Assembly: GCA_028692415.1 (NCBI GenBank)
Contig: JAQUXM010000004.1
Location: 6,863 to 52,406 of the forward strand
Source of the DNA: Syntrophomonadaceae bacterium
Lineage (GTDB): Bacteria; Bacillota; Syntrophomonadia; Syntrophomonadales; Syntrophomonadaceae
DNA: 45,544 nucleotides
Direction of reading: 5' to 3'
The notes beneath the pieces were generated by a model, which saw nothing but the letters and a program-made list of their open reading frames with translations, ran no database searches and was not told the origin of the DNA. A program made the translations under genes and the position numbers. Shown here piece after piece: positions 40,755-45,544 of this stretch. The stretch's first letter is position 1, and each line of letters starts with the position of its first letter.

Positions 40755-41646
40755 AGTGATATCCATTATATTTGCGGTTTTATTGTGGCTTTATGTTGCC
40801 AATCAGGGAGAACTTACGGCCAGCCAGGATTCCATAAAAGTACAGCTGCAATACCGGCATCTGGCCCAGGGCTTGAGTGTAAACGGACCCGAGCAGGTTT
40901 ATGTCAAACGCTGGGGTACTTTGCGGGAAAACCGGAATATTATTGCTTATGTCGATATGGCTGGTCTTGCTCAGGGCAGCCACCGTATCCCGGTCAAAGT
41001 TGAGCCGGTAGCAGGGGTGATTTTAACCAGTGTCAAGCCCAAACAAATTGATGTCGTCATCAATGAACTGAAGGAAGAAACGCTTCCTGTAAAATATGTT
41101 GTTAGCCGTAACCCACCTTACGGTTATGAGTTGCTGGATGTAATCATGGAACCTGAAAAATGCCTGCTTAAAGGAGAAGAAACCGCAATCCGCGCCGTAG
41201 TTGAGGTTACAGCCGCAGTGGATCTTGGGGAGGCTAAAGACTTTACAACCCTTAAAGTGCCGCTTCAGGCCAAAGATAAAGGAGGCAGCGTGCTAAGCCA
41301 GGGAATAAGGATCGTTCCTGATAAAGTATCGGTATATGCAGTAATCGGGCAAATTCAAAGCAGCAAGAAAGTTAAAGTCAAGACTGAATATGCCGGAAAT
41401 TTAGGTTTGGGATATGAATTGGGCAAGATAGAAATAAGCGTGGATGAAGTAATGGTTTTAGGGAGCAAGGAACAACTGGAAGGCATTGAGGAAGTTAGCA
41501 TCCAGGCCATTGACTTGAGCGGTAAAGTAGAGTCCTTCAGCCAGGAAAGTGAAATTATTCTGCCTTCGGGATTAAAAGCTTACCCGGCTCGGGTAATGGT
41601 CAATGTCGAAATAAAGCAAGTTATTGAAAAAGAGGTTGTGGAATGA
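40717..41646 (+). CDS. cdaR: YbbR-domain protein CdaR, regulator of CdaA
   Basis: 309-aa membrane-anchored protein with one N-terminal helix (GLKVISIIFAVLLWLYVANQ, the hallmark start) and about three YbbR repeats outside the membrane, e.g. PVKYVVSRNPPYGYELLDVI and VKVKTEYAGNLGLGYELGKI EISVDEV. It regulates c-di-AMP synthesis by contact with CdaA. GTG 40717 has AAGGAGG 7 nt upstream, inside cdaA. The next gene overlaps its stop by 4 nt. Confidence 0.94.
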   Translation: MSPRPPGKTIGLKVISIIFAVLLWLYVANQGELTASQDSIKVQLQYRHLAQGLSVNGPEQVYVKRWGTLRENRNIIAYVDMAGLAQGSHRIPVKVEPVAGVILTSVKPKQIDVVINELKEETLPVKYVVSRNPPYGYELLDVIMEPEKCLLKGEETAIRAVVEVTAAVDLGEAKDFTTLKVPLQAKDKGGSVLSQGIRIVPDKVSVYAVIGQIQSSKKVKVKTEYAGNLGLGYELGKIEISVDEVMVLGSKEQLEGIEEVSIQAIDLSGKVESFSQESEIILPSGLKAYPARVMVNVEIKQVIEKEVVE

Positions 41647-43295
41647 AACTCCGGGTAAGGGAGATAAAAATGCCCCTGGAACATGATGAAAGTCAATTAA
41701 TTGATGCTGTGGCCCGGCGGCTGGGGGTCAGCAGCAGTAAAATAGCGGCTTTGAAGCTGGTGAAGAAAGCCGTAGACGCGCGGCGCAAAACCGTTTGCTT
41801 CAGCTATACTGTAGACGTGGAATTAGATAACAAGATTAAACTGGCTAAAAAGGTTCTGAAAGCAGTGAGCATAGTCGAGGTTCAACCGCAAGCCGCCGGC
41901 AATATTCCAGCAGGATCCAAAAAGCTGGAGCATTCACCGTTAATTGTGGGGGCTGGACCGGCCGGTTTATTCTGTGCCCTGTACCTGGCCCAAAACGGTT
42001 ATAAGCCAACGCTTATTGAACAGGGGCAGGATATCGATCGGCGGGCCAAAACTGTTAACCGGTTCTGGCAAAAGGGATTGCTGAATCCACTTTCCAATCC
42101 CCAGTTTGGCGAAGGAGGAGCCGGGGCTTTTTCCGATGGCAAGCTCACAGCCCGAAGTGCTGACGCTCGTATTCCGTATATTTTGCAGACTTTTGTCAAA
42201 TATGGTGCCAGCGAAGAGATTTTATATGTAAAAAAGCCCCATTTAGGAACTGATGTTATTCAAGCGATAGTTAAAAGAATAAGGCAGGAGATTATTTCGC
42301 TAGGTGGGGAATTCTATTTTGATGCCTGTATGACAGACATAAATATTAACCGATCGAAACTAAAAAGCATAATAATAAATAATGAGATAGAAGTACCGTG
42401 CTCGCTGCTGGTTCTGGCAGTGGGAAACAGTGCCCGTGAGGTTTATCGCCTGCTTTACCGCAAGAATGTAAACCTGCAGGCCAAGGCTTTTGCGGTGGGG
42501 GTCAGGATCGAGCATCAACAGGAATTGATCGACCGCATCCAGTATGGCAGCTTTGCTGGACATCCCCAGCTTGGGGCCGCCGATTATCACCTTACTTATC
42601 AGGACCCGGCAAGTGGAAGGTTATTTTATACCTTCTGCATGTGTCCCGGCGGTTATGTGATAGCAGCAGCATCAGGACCGGGGCAGGTGGTTACCAATGG
42701 CATGAGTTACCTGGCCCGCAATACCGGAATTGCCAACTGCGCGCTGGTGGTTACGGTTAACCCTGCCGATTGGGGTAACCGGCTGCTGGGAGGGATAGAA
42801 TTTCAAGAGAATTTGGAAGATAGAGCTTTTAAGATGGGTGGAGGACAGTATAGAGCTCCCGCCCAGTTCTTAAAAGATTTTTTAATGCAAAAAAGCTCAG
42901 CAAGCTTGGAAAATTCCCTGGCGACGTATCGACCGGGAGTGGCTCCAGCGAATTTATGGGAGCTTTTTCCCCGTGAAATATGTGAAGTAATGGACCGGGG
43001 GATCAGACACTGGGAGCAAAAAATGCAGGGCTTTATAAATGACAAAGCGGTCTTGACCGGTGTGGAAACCCGTACCTCAGCCCCCTTGCGGATCGAAAGA
43101 AACGAGGAGATGACTTCCCTGAGTCTTGGCAACCTCTACCCCTGCGGGGAAGGAGCCGGTTATGCAGGAGGGATTATAAGCTCAGCCCTGGACGGTGTAA
43201 AGGTAGCGGAAAAAATTATGACCAGTTATGCTAAACCAAAGGAAAAGCTAAACATAGCCGGCAGCAGTGTTTTAAACGCCCGCGAGCTTTTTTGA
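41643..43295 (+). CDS. COG2509-type FAD-dependent dehydrogenase
   Basis: 550-aa flavoprotein of the COG2509 (uncharacterised NAD/FAD-dependent dehydrogenase) family, frequent next to glmM/cdaA in Clostridia. The first ~85 residues form a family-specific domain (MKLRVREIKMPLEHDESQL). FAD motif LIVGAGPAGLFCALYLAQNG comes next, then NPQFGEGGAGAFSDGKLTAR and CMCPGGYVIAAASGPGQVVT, the family hallmarks. PCGEGAGYAGGIISSALDGV ends the FAD domain. Function is unknown; it is likely an NAD(P)H-dependent oxidoreductase. It is co-translated with ybbR (ATGA overlap). Tandem repeats start directly after the stop. Confidence 0.92.
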   Translation: MKLRVREIKMPLEHDESQLIDAVARRLGVSSSKIAALKLVKKAVDARRKTVCFSYTVDVELDNKIKLAKKVLKAVSIVEVQPQAAGNIPAGSKKLEHSPLIVGAGPAGLFCALYLAQNGYKPTLIEQGQDIDRRAKTVNRFWQKGLLNPLSNPQFGEGGAGAFSDGKLTARSADARIPYILQTFVKYGASEEILYVKKPHLGTDVIQAIVKRIRQEIISLGGEFYFDACMTDININRSKLKSIIINNEIEVPCSLLVLAVGNSAREVYRLLYRKNVNLQAKAFAVGVRIEHQQELIDRIQYGSFAGHPQLGAADYHLTYQDPASGRLFYTFCMCPGGYVIAAASGPGQVVTNGMSYLARNTGIANCALVVTVNPADWGNRLLGGIEFQENLEDRAFKMGGGQYRAPAQFLKDFLMQKSSASLENSLATYRPGVAPANLWELFPREICEVMDRGIRHWEQKMQGFINDKAVLTGVETRTSAPLRIERNEEMTSLSLGNLYPCGEGAGYAGGIISSALDGVKVAEKIMTSYAKPKEKLNIAGSSVLNARELF

Positions 43296-43297
43296 GA

Positions 43298-43411
43298 GGG
43301 GATACACCAATAAGGTACGGGGACACACCATGAATATATGGGGACACACCAATAATGTATTGGGACACACCTTCTATCGAAGGAATGTCCCCGTCGCAGG
43401 GAATGTCCCCC
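43298..43411. repeat. 21-bp tandem repeat and GGGGACACACC family element
   Basis: Three 21-nt units: GGGGATACACCAATAAGGTAC, GGGGACACACCATGAATATAT, GGGGACACACCAATAATGTAT (43298-43360), then a partial TGGGACACACCTTC. These are followed by AAGGAATGTCCCC and AGGGAATGTCCCC, which can pair with the GGGGACA starts. On the minus strand this gives an artefactual GVSPYxx peptide repeat. It sits 2 nt after the COG2509 stop and may end the cdaA transcript. Confidence 0.88.
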
Positions 43412-43722
43412 ATCAACTACAGCATTAATCGCACCCGATGGACTTATGCCTGCGTTTGAAAGGAAAATATTCCCGTATAAACAAATGATTAGATCAGGCA
43501 TAAATGTAAATAAAAGGAAATTATGAGGATTAAGAATACAGATAATCAATGTTTTAGAATAAGATGCAGCCGGTAGACAGTATAACACTGAGGGCGCATA
43601 ATTAATAAACAGCTGCTTAGTCAGCACTGCTTGGATTGAATAAAAAGTGAGTTTTGATTGTACCCGGGGGTGCAAACCAGATATAGTGAAAAGCTTATAA
43701 TATGTATCGGGAGGAAAATAAA
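43412..43722. other. Intergenic leader of glmM, nothing identified
   Basis: 311 nt between the tandem repeats and glmM. AT-rich, no ORF with a plausible start, no clear promoter (only TATAAT-like GCTTATAATATG near 43692 without a good -35), and no recognisable RNA element. Confidence 0.5.
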
Positions 43723-45078
43723 GTGGGAGTGTTGTTTGGTACTGATGGAGTAAGAGGAATTGCCAATGTGGAACTTTCACCGGAGATGGCCTTTCACTTG
43801 GGCCGGGCGGGAAGCTATATGCTGGCTGAAAAGAATACCGGCAGCCGGCCTCGTATACTGGTTGGCAAAGACACCCGTATATCGGGGGACATGCTGGAAG
43901 CCGCTCTGATTGCAGGAATTTGCGCAACGGGTGCGGATGTATTGACGGTAGGGGTCATTCCTACTCCAGCAGTGGCCTATTTAACGCAAAAATATGAAGC
44001 ATCCTGTGGAATAGTTATATCCGCATCGCATAATCCCGTACAGGACAACGGAATTAAATTTTTTGGCCCCAGTGGTTACAAATTGCCCGATGAACTGGAG
44101 AATGAAATCGAAGCACTGGTGCATAAAGGCACGCGTAATTTGACTCGTCCTCAGGGTGAAGAAATTGGCAGAGTCTATGATGTTGCCGAGGCCGCGAACA
44201 ACTATCTCGACTATTTGATATCCTGCTTTAACCTGGAAGGCAGTCTCAGTGGTTTTACCATCGTTGTGGATTGTGCCAATGGGGCGGCTTTTGCTACGGC
44301 ACCCGAGATGTGGAAACGGCTGGGCGCGCGGGTTATAGCCATACATGATAAACCCAATGGGCTGAATATTAATGATAAATGCGGGTCTACGCATACTGAG
44401 GGCTTAAAGAAAGCGGTTATCCAGAATAAAGCTGATATTGGCATCGCCTATGATGGAGATGCCGACCGGTGTATAGCTATAGATGAACGGGGCAATGAAC
44501 TGGACGGTGATCATATACTGCTGATTTGCGCCCAGGATATGAACAGCCGTGCCCAGCTCAAGCCTCCACTAGTGGTGGCAACGGTCATGAGCAATATCGG
44601 TTTGGATATTGCGCTAAGACGGGAAAATATTGCGGTGCAAAGCTGCAAAGTCGGGGACCGCTATGTGCTCGAAAAGATGAAAGAAACCGGAGCACTGCTG
44701 GGTGGAGAACAATCCGGGCATATCATTTTTTCACAATTTGCCACTACTGGTGACGGACTCCTGACCTCGCTTAAACTGGTTGAATTTATGAAACGTTCCG
44801 GCTTGTCGCTGTCTGAACTGGCCCGGGGCTTGGAAAAGCAACCGCAGATGCTGGTTAATGTTCGTATGGATAATAAAGAAGAGATTTTGTCGCGCCCGCT
44901 GGTCCAGGAAGCATTAAAGAAGGCTGAGGAAAGACTTGGGCAATGCGGCAAACTGGTGGTAAGACCCTCGGGGACCGAGCCATTGGTCAGAATTATGGCT
45001 CAGGGTCCCGAACAGTACCTATTGGAGGAGGTGATTGATGATATTAAGCAAGCCGTTGAAACGGCCCAGCAAAAATAG
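43723..45078 (+). CDS. glmM: Phosphoglucosamine mutase
   Basis: 451-aa enzyme that converts glucosamine 6-phosphate to the 1-phosphate for peptidoglycan precursor synthesis. It begins MGVLFGTDGVRGIAN; the phospho-serine loop is GIVISASHNPVQDNGIK with Ser at about residue 101; the metal loop is IAYDGDADRCIAID; the sugar loop is GGEQSGHII; and the phosphate-binding end is VVRPSGTEPLVRIM. GTG 43723 has GGGAGG 8 nt upstream and gives the family N-terminus; the track start at 43702 does not. The glmS ribozyme follows 12 nt after the stop, so glmS is expected next. Confidence 0.96.
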   Translation: MGVLFGTDGVRGIANVELSPEMAFHLGRAGSYMLAEKNTGSRPRILVGKDTRISGDMLEAALIAGICATGADVLTVGVIPTPAVAYLTQKYEASCGIVISASHNPVQDNGIKFFGPSGYKLPDELENEIEALVHKGTRNLTRPQGEEIGRVYDVAEAANNYLDYLISCFNLEGSLSGFTIVVDCANGAAFATAPEMWKRLGARVIAIHDKPNGLNINDKCGSTHTEGLKKAVIQNKADIGIAYDGDADRCIAIDERGNELDGDHILLICAQDMNSRAQLKPPLVVATVMSNIGLDIALRRENIAVQSCKVGDRYVLEKMKETGALLGGEQSGHIIFSQFATTGDGLLTSLKLVEFMKRSGLSLSELARGLEKQPQMLVNVRMDNKEEILSRPLVQEALKKAEERLGQCGKLVVRPSGTEPLVRIMAQGPEQYLLEEVIDDIKQAVETAQQK

Positions 45079-45090
45079 TCCCGTAAGGGT

Positions 45091-45325
45091 AGCGCCTGAC
45101 CCACTTAAACAATTATGAATTATGAATTCTTAATTAAGGAAGGGATTGCTTTGCAATCACAACCATCATTCAAAATTAAAAATTAAGAATTCAAAATTTC
45201 AGAAGTGGGTGACGAGGAGGGGGCTTATCGAATTATCGGCGGATACCCCCCGGTGCAACCACCACCGTTAGTATGGTTTTAAAGACGGCTGGCAACAGCC
45301 GGGACAAAAAGCCTTGCCGTGGGAT
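45091..45325 (+). ncRNA. glmS ribozyme: glmS ribozyme-riboswitch with an enlarged P1
   Basis: A self-cleaving, glucosamine-6-phosphate-activated RNA that controls glmS. The cleavage site is A45091/GCGCC. P1 is formed by CCCACTT (45100-45106) and AAGTGGG (45203-45209). The conserved core GACGAGGAGGGGGCTTATCG and ATCGGCGGATACCCCCCGGT (P2/P2.1/P2.2 region) is intact. P3 is CGGTG (45251-45255)/CACCG (45263-45267) with a 7-nt loop, followed by the conserved TTAG. GGCTG GCAA CAGCC (45287-45300) fits the P4/P4.1 region. The 3' end is approximate. Order and sequence agree with my memory of characterised glmS ribozymes. It differs in having ~96 nt in the P1 loop. Confidence 0.95.
45107..45202 (+). repeat. 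AT-rich insertion in the P1 loop of the ribozyme
   Basis: About 96 nt between the two strands of P1. TGAATTCTTAATT (45123-45135) pairs exactly with AATTAAGAATTCA (45181-45193), and inside that GATTGC TTT GCAATC (near 45144-45158) forms a further stem, so the insert extends P1 as a long hairpin. Similar GAATTATGAATTATGA sequence follows the ribozyme at 45337-45351, and GCAAAGCAATC recurs in the CATTGCGAG repeats. Confidence 0.85.
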
Positions 45326-45350
45326 AAGAAAATTTGGAATTATGAATTAT

Positions 45351-45544
45351 GATTCCCCTGCAAAAAGTAATAATCGTGCATTGCGAGCGATAGCATAATG
45401 TCATTGCGAGCGATAGTATAATGTCATTGCGAGCGATAGCGAAGCAATCTATAGTGTCTTTGCGTGTGAAGCAGAATAAGATTGCCGCGCTGCGCTCGCA
45501 ATGACAGAATTGCAAAGCAATCGTTTCTATTCAATGCTATTCAG
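45351..45544 (+). repeat. CATTGCGAG modular repeat, copy 3 (short form)
   Basis: From GATTCCCCTGCAAAAAGTAA to CAATGCTATTCAG, the same ends as 29597-29942. CATTGCGAGCGATAG appears three times in tandem (45379-45441), then GATTGCCGCGCTGCGCTCGC. It lies between the glmS ribozyme and the expected glmS start beyond the window. The minus-strand ORF across it is not a gene. Confidence 0.85.

Noticed and set aside
43298-43370. CRISPR-like array
   Set aside because: Units are contiguous 21-bp tandem copies with no spacers and no cas genes nearby.
43226-43927. 233-aa minus-strand ORF with GVSPYxx peptide repeats
   Set aside because: It runs antisense through the glmM start and the 21-bp tandem repeats. 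The peptide repeat follows only from the 21-nt unit being a multiple of three; there is no plausible start site or family.
45279-45515. 78-aa minus-strand ORF (CHCERSAAI...)
   Set aside because: Lies wholly in the CATTGCGAG repeat and the 3' part of the glmS ribozyme; such CxCERSAAI peptides are typical false ORFs of this repeat.

Overview
The window looks like chromosome from a spore-forming, anaerobic, fatty-acid or amino-acid metabolising Firmicute of the Clostridia. The evidence is Firmicutes-style Shine-Dalgarno sites with many TTG/GTG starts, two sets of GerA-type spore germination genes, a SpoIID-family protein, the cdaA-ybbR-glmM cluster, and an acyl-CoA dehydrogenase linked to FixABCX-type electron-transfer genes. 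A relative of Syntrophomonas is my best guess; this is inference from gene content, not a database result. No phage, plasmid, CRISPR array, tRNA or rRNA was seen.

Layout. 1-3.4 kb: end of leuC, then leuD, leuB and cimA (branched-chain amino acid synthesis). 3.6-7.2 kb: a small unknown protein, a sugar-phosphate nucleotidyltransferase, a membrane-anchored unknown protein on the minus strand, and an HI0933/BaiN-type flavoprotein. 7.5-9.9 kb: a MoxR AAA+ ATPase and its VWA partner. 10.2-16.6 kb: crotonase, MarR regulator, acyl-CoA dehydrogenase, FixC, FixX, EtfB and EtfA, a route from an acyl-CoA to the quinone pool. 17.2-24.0 kb (minus strand): germinant-receptor genes in the order B-C-A-B-C plus a DUF4912-like protein. 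24.1-28.1 kb: CPBP protease, FmdB zinc ribbon, HAD hydrolase, ComFB, RNase HI and a YkgJ-type cysteine-cluster protein. 28.3-33.5 kb: a branched-chain amino acid ABC transporter (livK, livH, livM, livG) in which an EamA transporter gene sits where livF would be expected. 33.5-38.6 kb: SpoIID-like lipoprotein, TrmL, a PAS hybrid histidine kinase, a GGDEF response regulator and a 2[4Fe-4S] ferredoxin. 39.0-45.1 kb: thiN, cdaA, ybbR, a COG2509 flavoprotein and glmM.

The most striking content is between the genes. Directly after glmM lies a clear glmS ribozyme whose P1 stem-loop is enlarged by about 100 nt of AT-rich, repeat-like DNA; the glmS gene itself would lie beyond the window, after another interspersed repeat. 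At least five kinds of dispersed intergenic sequence recur: (i) a ~130-nt element with two conserved stems, mostly just upstream of start codons; (ii) G-rich/C-rich 7-nt-period repeats that bracket whole intergenic regions, the G-rich arm just after one stop codon and the C-rich arm just before the next gene; (iii) long perfect palindromes with GGGGACGGTTCT-like arms, one of 90 bp; (iv) CATTGCGAG...GCAATGAC modular repeats; (v) GGGGACACACC repeats. They nest in one another and in the ribozyme.

Start sites were moved from the ORF track where an internal start has a clearly better ribosome binding site; each such choice is stated. All functions are by recognition of motifs in the translated sequence; no search was run.
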